From Thermococcus sibiricus MM 739 (GTDB taxonomy: Archaea > Methanobacteriota_B > Thermococci > Thermococcales > Thermococcaceae), in assembly GCF_000022545.1 (NCBI RefSeq), contig NC_012883.1, forward strand, positions 310,001-374,000: DNA of 64,000 nucleotides, in the 5' to 3' direction. Positions within the stretch are counted from its first letter, which is position 1. Each line of letters starts with the position of its first letter. This document shows, in pieces, positions 1 through 7,907 of the stretch. The notes beneath the pieces are model-generated. The model searched no databases. It had not been told where the DNA came from and was given only the letters and a program-made list of their open reading frames with translations. The position numbers were made by a program, and so were the translations under genes.

Positions 1-1918
1 CCATCTCTATTCCAATTCCCGCTGGATCAAGCGTTGCGAATTTAATGAGGGCTAGGTTAAGGAGTTTGGTAATGAGATTTGTCCTATATATTTCTTCTCT
101 CCTTCCTGCTCTCATTATGTGCTTATGCTCTTTCCTTGAGTCTATTAGTGCCTTCTTCTCTTTATCCTCCACAAGAGAGTTATACTGCCTTACCTTTCCC
201 TTCTCAACAACATACCTTTTGCTCCTCGGGAGGACAACCATTGAATTATCGTAGTATGTGTAACTATAGTCTTCAAAGAGAAGCTCCTTCTTTTTGTCAG
301 GGTATATTCCCAAGTAGCTTTCTATTAGGTCTAAGTTATATGTCCAATGATCGCACCAGTAGCCTTCACCGTGGACGGCGTCGATCTCTTCCTCGCAGTG
401 TTTAAGGATTTGCCTGAGGAACTCCTCTTCGGATACTTTAAGCTTAATCCCACTGTCGTCAAGGAACATAATCAGCCTTCCTGGTGTGAAGGGTTCCTTT
501 AAGAACTCGGTAAGCGGTTCAGGATTCTCAACGAGCTCTTTAAGGAAGTCGGAATTTTGAACCTTAAGGCGATATTTCACACCATTAATAATGAGCGGAT
601 TGTAACCGTCTGCCTGTATGAGGTTCATGAAAAACCTTATGTCATAGTTCCTTATCTCGGGATGAAAGAAAACGTTCTCCCGCCTGTTCTGATTAACATC
701 TCTGTAAGCACCGTTTCCAGTCGAATAGTACTCGGGGGTGAGGGCGAAGTAGTTGTAATCCCTCTCCTGGTCGCCGTGTTTCCTCAGGTAGAGGTAGTAG
801 ACAAAGGGCCTTTCCTCTTCAAGGACAAGTGGATACCCACCCCGAAGGATGTTATCGAGGTAACACTGCTTGGCGTATTCATCAAAAAGCCTTAGGGAGG
901 TTCTCGTTGATATATCATTTACTATCTCATCTATTATCGCATTTCCCTCGGCATATTTCTGCTCAAGGTACCTTTTGTCGGCAAAATTCTTTGCGTAGCC
1001 TTCGAGCATTGCTATATGGGGCACGTAGCCGATTACAGAGTAAAGTTTAACATCCTCTCCCGGTTTGAGTTGGAGCTCAATGGGGGAGAATGCCGAGGGG
1101 AGTTTGTTAAAGGTTATCTGTCTCGCCTTGACAAGCTCGCTTAACGGCCTGTTGATGAAGTTTTCGGGCCGGAGCATAGATGTATCACTACCAAAAACAA
1201 GATCAGGGTCAACTATAGGCCTCACAAGTTCGCTCTTTCCGTCTCTGTTTACAAGGGAGATATAGAATGTACCCTCAGTTAGTTCCTCCACCTTTGGGAC
1301 ATCTTCTGTTGAGGATCTGAGCTTGAAGAAGGGCATCCCCTTTTCGAGGTTGTGAACTTCCATCCAAGCCTTTATCGTTGTGAGCATGTACTTTAGGACG
1401 TAGTCGTTTACGCCGTAAGGAACAATAGTGGACATGCCGTCAAGCACTTCAATCCTTTTGGTGGTAGTAGAAATATTTTCTATTGTGACTTTCCTAACGA
1501 GGGCCGGAATCCTCTCCCCTGGGATGGTGTAATAAAGGATGTTGATTTTTAACCCGAGGTCCTTGTTGAGTTCCTCGATCTCAAGCTCGTTCCGCCCAAT
1601 GTACATCCTCTGGGTGGCATGTTCATTGGGAGTGAAAGGCTCGTAGAAGGACCCTTCCTCCGGCAGTTTTATGAATGTCCTGAATCCGTGAGTTCTCACT
1701 CTCTGATAGGCCTTAACGGCAGACTCAAACTCCATTATTGGATGATCTTTGTCTTGTATACCAAAGGAGCTTATACACTGTGCCCTGTTAACGTAGAATA
1801 CCCAGAGAGGTATACCCCTTTTTCCGGCTATGCCAGGCAGAAAGCTTGCGAATGGCTTGGAATAGTTATAGTTCTCCATAAAAAACCTGCCTTTCTCGTC
1901 GAAGCCATATGGTGTCAT
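1..1918 (-). CDS. GH94-related glycoside phosphorylase, probably GH149/GH161-type (partial)
   Basis: The reading frame is open from an ATG at 1918 to the left edge (639 codons in the window); the C-terminus lies outside. A GGAGTGATGAG ribosome-binding stretch precedes the ATG. Hand translation gives blocks I associate with inverting beta-glucan phosphorylases: SFLPGIAGKRGIPLW near residue 27, SFGIQDKDHPIMEF near 50, TPEYYSTGNGAYRDVNQNRR near 390, and HGEGYWCDHWTYNLDLIE near 515. Such enzymes cleave beta-linked gluco-oligosaccharides with phosphate to give glucose 1-phosphate in the cytoplasm; no signal peptide is visible. It sits 39 bp after the laminarinase gene on the same strand, so laminari-oligosaccharides are the likely substrate. 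Family assignment within GH94/149/161 is from remembered motifs; cellobiose is the alternative substrate. Confidence 0.75.
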   Translation of the reverse strand, partial: MTPYGFDEKGRFFMENYNYSKPFASFLPGIAGKRGIPLWVFYVNRAQCISSFGIQDKDHPIMEFESAVKAYQRVRTHGFRTFIKLPEEGSFYEPFTPNEHATQRMYIGRNELEIEELNKDLGLKINILYYTIPGERIPALVRKVTIENISTTTKRIEVLDGMSTIVPYGVNDYVLKYMLTTIKAWMEVHNLEKGMPFFKLRSSTEDVPKVEELTEGTFYISLVNRDGKSELVRPIVDPDLVFGSDTSMLRPENFINRPLSELVKARQITFNKLPSAFSPIELQLKPGEDVKLYSVIGYVPHIAMLEGYAKNFADKRYLEQKYAEGNAIIDEIVNDISTRTSLRLFDEYAKQCYLDNILRGGYPLVLEEERPFVYYLYLRKHGDQERDYNYFALTPEYYSTGNGAYRDVNQNRRENVFFHPEIRNYDIRFFMNLIQADGYNPLIINGVKYRLKVQNSDFLKELVENPEPLTEFLKEPFTPGRLIMFLDDSGIKLKVSEEEFLRQILKHCEEEIDAVHGEGYWCDHWTYNLDLIESYLGIYPDKKKELLFEDYSYTYYDNSMVVLPRSKRYVVEKGKVRQYNSLVEDKEKKALIDSRKEHKHIMRAGRREEIYRTNLITKLLNLALIKFATLDPAGIGIEM

Positions 1919-1957
1919 TTCTCATCACTCCTTGTAGATAGAAAGATTAGAGAAGAA

Positions 1958-2917
1958 TTAGTTCTCAACAAGCCGGTAAACCCTCACGTAATCCACATAC
2001 ATCCTTGCGGGGAACTTAGTTCTTGCATTTGGTACTCCAGGCCAATTGCCCCCTACGGCCAGGTTGATGATTATATAGAAAGGCTTGTCGAAGACCCATT
2101 CATTATCCATAGTCTCCACTTGCTCCTTTGTGACCACATGGTAGAGTTTACCATCGACGTACCACTCTATCCTGTCGGGGAACCACTCTATGGTAAAGAC
2201 ATGGAAGTCTTCTGTAAAGTCGGGAACACCTTCAGGAAGCGTGTAGCTGTTTGTTATTGATCTGCCTCCAGAATAACCCGGCCCATGGACGGTACCGTGC
2301 ACAGTTCTAGGTTCATGACCGACGAACTCCATTATATCTATCTCCCCACACTGAGGCCAGCCTACTTCACCAATGTTTGTTCCAAGCATCCAGAATGCCG
2401 GCCAGAGTCCTTTTCCATTTGGGAGTTTCATTTTTGCTTCAATCCTTGCGGGGGGCTCAACTTCAACTTTACCCTGGGTTTTGAGTCTTGAGGAGGTGTA
2501 CATGTAAGTTCCGTATTCATCTGTAACCCACTCCTTTCTGGCCTCTATCACGAGGGTTCCGTTCTCGATTCTCGTGTTGTTGGGGGAGTAGTATTCAAGC
2601 TCGTAATTTCCCCATCCGGGAATTCCGTATGCGTGGCCGTTCCCTATCTCAAATGTCCAATAATTTTCATTCACTTTTTCCCCTTCGAAGTCATCGTACC
2701 ATATGAGTTCCCATGTTCTACCGTTTTCCTCTATTGTTTTGGTGATATATGTGGTTTCCGTTGTTGAATTTGTCTGAGTTGATGGGCTTTTTGTGACCGA
2801 CTCCGCCGGAGATGTTGAGAAAGTCTTTGTTGGGGTATTCCCTCCCTCTATGCACCCACCAATAAAGCCTACGAACACAACCACGAGCACTAAAAGTCCA
2901 AAGCTTCTTTTATCCAT
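1958..2917 (-). CDS. lamA: Laminarinase, endo-beta-1,3-glucanase (GH16), lipoprotein
   Basis: A 319-residue GH16 beta-jelly-roll enzyme that hydrolyses beta-1,3-glucan (laminarin) outside the cell. The N-terminus has a hydrophobic signal ending in a lipobox-like GFIGGC (Cys22), then a Ser/Thr/Pro-rich spacer (about 25-60) typical of archaeal surface lipoproteins. The catalytic block GEIDIMEF puts the nucleophile at Glu192, the helper at Asp194 and the acid/base at Glu197; GGYSG-type and IEWYVDGKLYH blocks follow. The catalytic part resembles Pyrococcus furiosus LamA, which from memory is shorter and lacks this long spacer. The start follows the PIN gene stop by 5 nt, so it is translated from the same transcript as the upstream glycosidase and toxin-antitoxin genes. 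Confidence 0.93.
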   Translation of the reverse strand: MDKRSFGLLVLVVVFVGFIGGCIEGGNTPTKTFSTSPAESVTKSPSTQTNSTTETTYITKTIEENGRTWELIWYDDFEGEKVNENYWTFEIGNGHAYGIPGWGNYELEYYSPNNTRIENGTLVIEARKEWVTDEYGTYMYTSSRLKTQGKVEVEPPARIEAKMKLPNGKGLWPAFWMLGTNIGEVGWPQCGEIDIMEFVGHEPRTVHGTVHGPGYSGGRSITNSYTLPEGVPDFTEDFHVFTIEWFPDRIEWYVDGKLYHVVTKEQVETMDNEWVFDKPFYIIINLAVGGNWPGVPNARTKFPARMYVDYVRVYRLVEN

Positions 2918-2922
2918 TTAAA

Positions 2923-3411
2923 TTACCCCCTCGCAGGCTCTTTGACATTGGCTCGGGAAGTTTCTTCAGAGAATTTCACAATGAGCTCGTTGAGTTCTTC
3001 TATAAACTTCTCTGTACTTATAACATCCAATCCATACTTTCTGAGAGGGTTATAAGCTTCAGGATGCTCCGTTATAAGAAGGCCGTCTTTTAAAATTGCT
3101 GTAACACCCACGAGAATCTCGGAAGAGGGCATTTTCTGTCTGTTTTTCAGGAGTTTATTGGTTATCAATGCGGCTTTAACGATGATTTCATCTTCCAGCG
3201 GGACAATGCTATATATCTCCTTTAGCAATCCCATTTCGTATTCAGGGGATTTTCCAAGGAACGCCTTTGCGAGAAGGTATTCGTACACGCTGATTTGGGG
3301 GACAAAGATACTAAATTTCATCATTGCGAACTCCAAAAGAGGCCTATTTCTCTTTGTGTGCATCCTTAGGAGTGTAGAGCTGTCAAACACTATTCTATTT
3401 GGCAGTGTCAT
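2923..3411 (-). CDS. PIN-domain protein, VapC-like toxin
   Basis: A 162-residue PIN-domain protein, expected to be a metal-dependent RNase acting as the toxin of a VapBC pair. The first acidic residue is Asp10 in RIVFDSS and the second Glu44 in SVYEYLLA. The later acids are atypical: SSEILVG and LLITEHPEAY carry Glu where many PIN domains have Asp, so activity cannot be assumed. Start ATG follows GGGAGGAATAACCCC; the gene begins 4 nt after the antitoxin stop. It is sandwiched between a GH1 glycosidase and the laminarinase, all on one strand with almost no spacing, an unusual position for a toxin gene. Confidence 0.8.
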   Translation of the reverse strand: MTLPNRIVFDSSTLLRMHTKRNRPLLEFAMMKFSIFVPQISVYEYLLAKAFLGKSPEYEMGLLKEIYSIVPLEDEIIVKAALITNKLLKNRQKMPSSEILVGVTAILKDGLLITEHPEAYNPLRKYGLDVISTEKFIEELNELIVKFSEETSRANVKEPARG

Positions 3412-3415
3412 GGGG

Positions 3416-3631
3416 TTATTCCTCCCACTCTTTCAATTTTTTAAGTATGTCGAGGGCTTTCTCACTTTCTTCATCATCAAGACTTATTTTTTCGATTTTT
3501 TTGCCCAGATTGGCAGTGTGCCATGTCTCCAAAAGTATTCTGAGCACCTGGTCATAGGACTTTGCGTCGAGCTTTGCTTTGAGCTTCTTTATTGTGTTCC
3601 AGGTTTCTTCATCAACTGCTATGGTCTTCAT
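3416..3631 (-). CDS. VapB-like antitoxin
   Basis: A 71-residue protein beginning MKTIAVDEETWNTIKKLKAK, the beta-strand plus helix start of the archaeal VapB-type (DUF217-like) antitoxins, followed by SYDQVLRILLETW and a charged C-terminal tail that would wrap the toxin. Its ATG overlaps the stop of the upstream GH1 gene (ATGA), and the PIN gene starts 4 nt after its stop, so the pair is translationally coupled to a sugar gene. I recognise it by sequence style and by its neighbour, not by any search. Confidence 0.75.
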   Translation of the reverse strand: MKTIAVDEETWNTIKKLKAKLDAKSYDQVLRILLETWHTANLGKKIEKISLDDEESEKALDILKKLKEWEE

Positions 3632-5133
3632 ATCATATCACCCCTGAGGTATTCTTTTCTAATCCTATCTGTTATGCCATCATTCTCTATGATCTCTCTG
3701 TACACACCAACACTTTCTTTCCGAGGAATTCTCTCTTTTGTTATCATATCGACTACATAAAGACCAAATCTCATCCTGAAGCCCATGGCCCACTCGTAAT
3801 TGTCCGTCAGAGCCCAGTGGAAGTAGCCCCGGACATCAAAGCCCTCTTCGATGGCCTTTTCTATGTAATCTATATGCGATGCTATGAAGTAGGGTCTCAA
3901 AAGATCTTTGGAATCGGCGATCCCGTTTTCCATTATATATATGGGCTTTCCATAGGACGATGCAGCCTTTATGCTGTTGTATATTCCTTCTGGATAAACC
4001 TCCCATCCAATGTCGCTTACGGGGTGTCCATCTAAGGATGATTCATTTGGTGGGCAAGAGTAACCATAGCCAGGTACTCCCTTGAAAGCCGTGATTGGGA
4101 TTTCCTTGAACTTAGGTTCTGAATGGGTAATAACCTCCCTCGAATAGTATGTCATGCCTATCCAGTCGAGCCGCTTTAAATGGGGTACCTTCAACATTGT
4201 TTCCATATCAAATTCAGCATTTAGCTCTCCCTCGGTCAGTGCTTTAAGCAGAAGTCCACTGTGGAAGAAGTCGACCATTTCAGCTGCTTTAACGTCCTTG
4301 GGGTTGTTAGGGTCTTTGGGGTAAGATGTTCCCACGTTGTTCGCGATTATTCCAACAGGCGCTTTTGAGAAATTCTTTATTGCTTCATAGGCCCTTGCGT
4401 GAGCGTTTATTATGTTAATAATTGCCTTCTTTGCGTTTTCTGGACTTATGACTCCCGGGGGAAATCCCGAATACGGAGCTAGGTAACCAAGCTCAACCAT
4501 TACCATAGGCTCGTTGAATGTTGTCCACATGTCCACAAGATGCCCAAACTTGTAGGCAAGGTAAGCTGCAAACTTTGTGAACTCTATTATGGAGCGTTGG
4601 TTTACCCATCCGTTTCTTTCGTTTTTTAGGTTGGTTTCCCTAGATTCTATTGGATCATGTAGCCATAGAGGATGTGTATAATGGACAATGGTTATAAACA
4701 CTTTGAATCCCATCTTCTTCAGGTTTGAGAGAACACTCATGTAGTGCTCAACTTCCTCAATGTTTGCAATATTGTTAAGTTCTTCAAGGACTTCTTTGGT
4801 GATTTTAACCTCTTTAATCAGCCCGTTACTATCAAGCTCGTAGTCGACGTCAATTCCATAGGTTGCACATGGGAATATTCTGCTCCATTCTAGGTTGAGG
4901 GAGTAGGCATTAGCCCCAAGCTTCTTTGCAAGGAGATGATCGATAGGATAAAGTTCGTAGTTATTTATACCTTCTTCGGGCAAATCTCCACTTACAAGTC
5001 CTTTTTTTAGATTGGTGGGATCCCTAACCCATTTCCACCAATCACTTCTTATGTCTAGGTGTCTATTGAATCTATCCCCCATTTCGAACTGGAAACCGGA
5101 CTGAGCAACTCCCCAAAGAAACTCTTTTTCCAT
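3628..5133 (-). CDS. GH1 beta-glycosidase (CelB/LacS-like)
   Basis: A GH1 TIM-barrel beta-glycosidase that releases glucose or galactose from beta-linked oligosaccharides in the cytoplasm (no signal peptide). From the ATG at 5133 the acid/base is Glu208 in TTFNEPMV and the nucleophile Glu402 in IMENGIADS; WFHWALTDNYEW-type aglycone/glycone residues are present as YFHWALTDNYEWAMGF. I prefer this ATG, with GGGGGA 6 nt upstream, over an in-frame TTG at 5139 that would overlap the upstream gene by 4 nt. It is one of two GH1 genes in the island; the other is at 17194-18657. Substrate (cellobiose, laminaribiose or agaro-oligomers) cannot be told from sequence. Confidence 0.93.
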   Translation of the reverse strand: MEKEFLWGVAQSGFQFEMGDRFNRHLDIRSDWWKWVRDPTNLKKGLVSGDLPEEGINNYELYPIDHLLAKKLGANAYSLNLEWSRIFPCATYGIDVDYELDSNGLIKEVKITKEVLEELNNIANIEEVEHYMSVLSNLKKMGFKVFITIVHYTHPLWLHDPIESRETNLKNERNGWVNQRSIIEFTKFAAYLAYKFGHLVDMWTTFNEPMVMVELGYLAPYSGFPPGVISPENAKKAIINIINAHARAYEAIKNFSKAPVGIIANNVGTSYPKDPNNPKDVKAAEMVDFFHSGLLLKALTEGELNAEFDMETMLKVPHLKRLDWIGMTYYSREVITHSEPKFKEIPITAFKGVPGYGYSCPPNESSLDGHPVSDIGWEVYPEGIYNSIKAASSYGKPIYIMENGIADSKDLLRPYFIASHIDYIEKAIEEGFDVRGYFHWALTDNYEWAMGFRMRFGLYVVDMITKERIPRKESVGVYREIIENDGITDRIRKEYLRGDMI

Positions 5134-5135
5134 CT

Positions 5136-6611
5136 TCAATCCCCCTCATAACCAGTGAGATGTATCTCCTCAAGTTTCCTATTTAACTCTTCGAACATGA
5201 TTACCATCTCCTCGTAAGGCTCATCTTTAATGTTTACAAGTCCATAGTTGCTGTTCTCTCCATCAAAGCGGCCTTCCTTGGGCTGGTCTGACCACTTGAA
5301 CCAGTGATAGCCGACTGCGTATGGGAGCTTCATGAAGCTCTCTATGAATTTTCTCGTATATTCAGCCCTCTCTTTTTGAGTTTGAACTGTTATTCCTGCT
5401 CCTCTTGTGTTTGGAAGACCAGAATCCATAGCCCTAAAAGAGAATTCCGTTATCATTATAGGTCTTCCCGTGATGTTATGAATGTGGTCAAGGTACTCTT
5501 TTGGAGCCACCTCAAAGTTATAGAGGTTGAGGGATATTACATCAACATATTTCCCTGCAACTTCAAAAACGACATCTGGTGGCCTGATGAATGGAGCTAC
5601 TGCGAATCTTACTCCCAATATGAGATGGTTTGGATCAACTTCCCGTATAGCTTTTGTAACTACACTAAAGTACCTTTCCGCATACCGTCTTGCAAACTCC
5701 CGTCTAGCCTCATTAAATGGAGCACTCGATGGGAGCTTCCCAGTGTAGTTAAGCAAATCATCAAAAGATGTATAACTTGTTTTAAGCTCTTCGTTTAGCT
5801 TGGAGATATCCCCATTGAAAATATCTTTTATGACATCCACTGCTACTCGTTTTCCGGGAGCGTCTGGGGGAAGTTTTATGAAATCGTCCAAAAGATGATT
5901 GCCGGATCTCCAGTCCGGACCCCAACGCAGTTCATTATCTGTAAAATATCCTATTATCAAAGGATCATCCTTGAGGGGAGCGACTTTAAAGGAGACTGCC
6001 TTTTTTACGTACTCTTCAAAATCTTTCTCGAATATATCTGGCATGGCTCCACTTTCCCAGTTAAAACCGTAACTTGCTCCTATATCAAGAAGGAGAGTGT
6101 AAGGAAGCATTACATAAAGTTCAGGAGAAGACCAAGCGCCAACAGTATTGAAACCCCACTCAACGAACCTTCTGGTTGTGGTGTTAATCCACCCTTCTAT
6201 ACTCCCGTATTTTCTAAGGACATTAAGATAGTAAGGAGAGTAACCAAGTGCGGGTGAATGATCTCCGAGGTAATTTATTGCGTTTACACCTTTAGATACA
6301 AAAACATAACCTTCAGGATCAACAAGCCAGTATTTTCCGTTTATAACTTCTACTCTAAAGTAACCTGAGCTTTCAACCCTCAATTCCTTCCATCCTCCAA
6401 ACTTGGAATATCCTTCCGGAAACTCCACTTGGGGTTTTATTCTCTCTTCGCTTTGAGTTGTCGTGGTTGAAGTTTCTATATAAGTAGTAGTGGTTTTTTC
6501 AGTAGTTTTAGAGGTGGAAGTAGTTTGGTTTCCTCCAAGACATCCTAGGAATAATGTGGAAATCAGGATTACTCCGAGGATCATGCCATAAACTGCTTTT
6601 CTCAAATTCAC
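5136..6611 (-). CDS. Agarase-like glycoside hydrolase lipoprotein (GH50/GH86-like)
   Basis: A 491-residue secreted (alpha/beta)8 hydrolase. The N-terminus has a hydrophobic signal with LFLGCLGG lipobox and a Thr/Ser-rich spacer. Likely catalytic acids are Glu in GYFTDNELRWGPDW (acid/base) and Glu in RPIMITEFSFRAMDSG (nucleophile), the arrangement of clan GH-A. The phrases FVSKGVNAINYLGD and GYHWFKWSDQP recall GH50/GH86 agarases; I also recall a beta-agarase in the Thermococcus sibiricus island. True substrate (agarose versus another galactan or glucan) is an inference. The start is uncertain: GTG at 6611 is very close to GGGGGT, while TTG at 6605 has better spacing. The next gene begins 2 nt after its stop. 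Confidence 0.75.
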   Translation of the reverse strand: MNLRKAVYGMILGVILISTLFLGCLGGNQTTSTSKTTEKTTTTYIETSTTTTQSEERIKPQVEFPEGYSKFGGWKELRVESSGYFRVEVINGKYWLVDPEGYVFVSKGVNAINYLGDHSPALGYSPYYLNVLRKYGSIEGWINTTTRRFVEWGFNTVGAWSSPELYVMLPYTLLLDIGASYGFNWESGAMPDIFEKDFEEYVKKAVSFKVAPLKDDPLIIGYFTDNELRWGPDWRSGNHLLDDFIKLPPDAPGKRVAVDVIKDIFNGDISKLNEELKTSYTSFDDLLNYTGKLPSSAPFNEARREFARRYAERYFSVVTKAIREVDPNHLILGVRFAVAPFIRPPDVVFEVAGKYVDVISLNLYNFEVAPKEYLDHIHNITGRPIMITEFSFRAMDSGLPNTRGAGITVQTQKERAEYTRKFIESFMKLPYAVGYHWFKWSDQPKEGRFDGENSNYGLVNIKDEPYEEMVIMFEELNRKLEEIHLTGYEGD

Positions 6612-6652
6612 ATACCCCCTTTAAAATTAAAATAAAATTTAAAAATAGAAAG

Positions 6653-7789
6653 CTAAAGTTTCCTCCTTAGTACCAGCGGAATCATTACTAGTCCCAAAAG
6701 AGCTGCTGGACCACAAATTCCTCCAGCGCTTTCGGTGACTGTCTCGGTCTCAGTGAGTGTCTCTGTGACTTTTTCGGTCTTGGTAGTCGTTTTGGTTTCG
6801 GTTATGGTCTTTGTTTCAGTAACGGTCTGGGTTGTCTTGATGATCTTTGGTGCTTCGCTTGGGGAAAGCACAGTTGCGTCGTAAATTATCCATCCGTATT
6901 CGAAGCTTGTCCCCTCGCTTCCGCTGTAGGAGCCTATTGAAATTGACGTCCATTGCTGGTTCTCCACCGGCATACCGAAGAAGTCGAAAAGCTGTTCAAC
7001 GACCTTGTCTATCATGGGTTTGATATCAATAACCACCTCTCCAGAAGTTGGAAGTGGCTCCTGTGGCATGAAGAGTAGTACACCCCATCCGCCTCCGGAA
7101 AGAGCCCTTTGAACAGTAAACTTTGCATTAGTATTAAGTTCTCCGTTTATGATTACTGTTGAGGTTACCTCACCAATTTCCGTTACATCACCAACAATTC
7201 CTCCGAAGTCGTCAAAGAATGGCACATATATTTCTCCGATTGGAGCTCCAGTGGCTGGGTCTTCGAACCATATGTTTATCCCGAACCTTACCAAGGTGTC
7301 ATCTCTCTTGGACACGTCATACTTAACCTTCACCCACATGCTATCATAGCTGGAGAGCTCTGAGGCTGGAAGCGGAAGCTGAAGGTAATCATAGCCCCCG
7401 ACAGGTGCTTTATCCCCCCACCACTGGGCAGGTGCTCTTCCGTCTATTATAACCTCTGGAGTTGCCCAAGCTATCCCGCCCCACTGTGTCTCAACGTTCT
7501 CGAGGTTAACGTAGAAGGCGAAATCTTCGGTTGCTTTGACAAACCTCATAAAGACTTCTCCTTGGCCACCAATGATGTTCCAGAAGTTGGTTTGCATCCA
7601 GACGGTTCTACCATCACTTAACTGGATTGGTTCCTCAAGCCACTGATCCCACCAAGTGAATTGGATCTCTCCTTCCTCTGCAGTTGAAGCCACAGCCTTT
7701 ATATCCTCAAGGCTGGCGGCTGTTGCCATCCCGGCGAAAACCGCCAATACCATAAATACTCCCAGTAGCTTTTTGAGAGTTTCACTCAT
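6653..7789 (-). CDS. Secreted GH12-like beta-glucanase-fold protein with CGP-CTERM anchor
   Basis: A 378-residue exported protein: signal peptide (about 1-24), one GH12-like beta-jelly-roll (about 35-310), a long Thr/Glu/Lys/Val repeat linker (TETKT, TKTEKV, TETVTES) and a C-terminal GGICGPAALLGL-hydrophobic-RRKL segment, the CGP-CTERM sorting signal known from Thermococcales surface proteins. Blocks match P. furiosus EglA by eye: FWNI, GGIAWATPEV, WVKVKYDV, then GEIYVPFFDDFGG, whose Glu fits the GH12 nucleophile. The usual acid/base position (IGTE) reads IGSY here. It has its own TATA-like element (GTTTATATG) and GGTGATT upstream of the ATG. Cellulase activity is therefore unproven; a carbohydrate-binding role is possible. 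Confidence 0.7.
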   Translation of the reverse strand: MSETLKKLLGVFMVLAVFAGMATAASLEDIKAVASTAEEGEIQFTWWDQWLEEPIQLSDGRTVWMQTNFWNIIGGQGEVFMRFVKATEDFAFYVNLENVETQWGGIAWATPEVIIDGRAPAQWWGDKAPVGGYDYLQLPLPASELSSYDSMWVKVKYDVSKRDDTLVRFGINIWFEDPATGAPIGEIYVPFFDDFGGIVGDVTEIGEVTSTVIINGELNTNAKFTVQRALSGGGWGVLLFMPQEPLPTSGEVVIDIKPMIDKVVEQLFDFFGMPVENQQWTSISIGSYSGSEGTSFEYGWIIYDATVLSPSEAPKIIKTTQTVTETKTITETKTTTKTEKVTETLTETETVTESAGGICGPAALLGLVMIPLVLRRKL

Positions 7790-7907
7790 GGGGAATCACC
7801 ACTTATAAATTGCACCCATTACATATAAACTTTTTCAAAATTATAGAATACTACATAAATTATAATAACTCAATGGTAAAATGATAGAAATTAAAGAAAA
7901 AATGGAG

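Noticed and set aside
1619-2260. 213-codon plus-strand frame opposite the laminarinase and phosphorylase
   Set aside because: Antisense shadow with no ribosome-binding site and no recognisable protein character.
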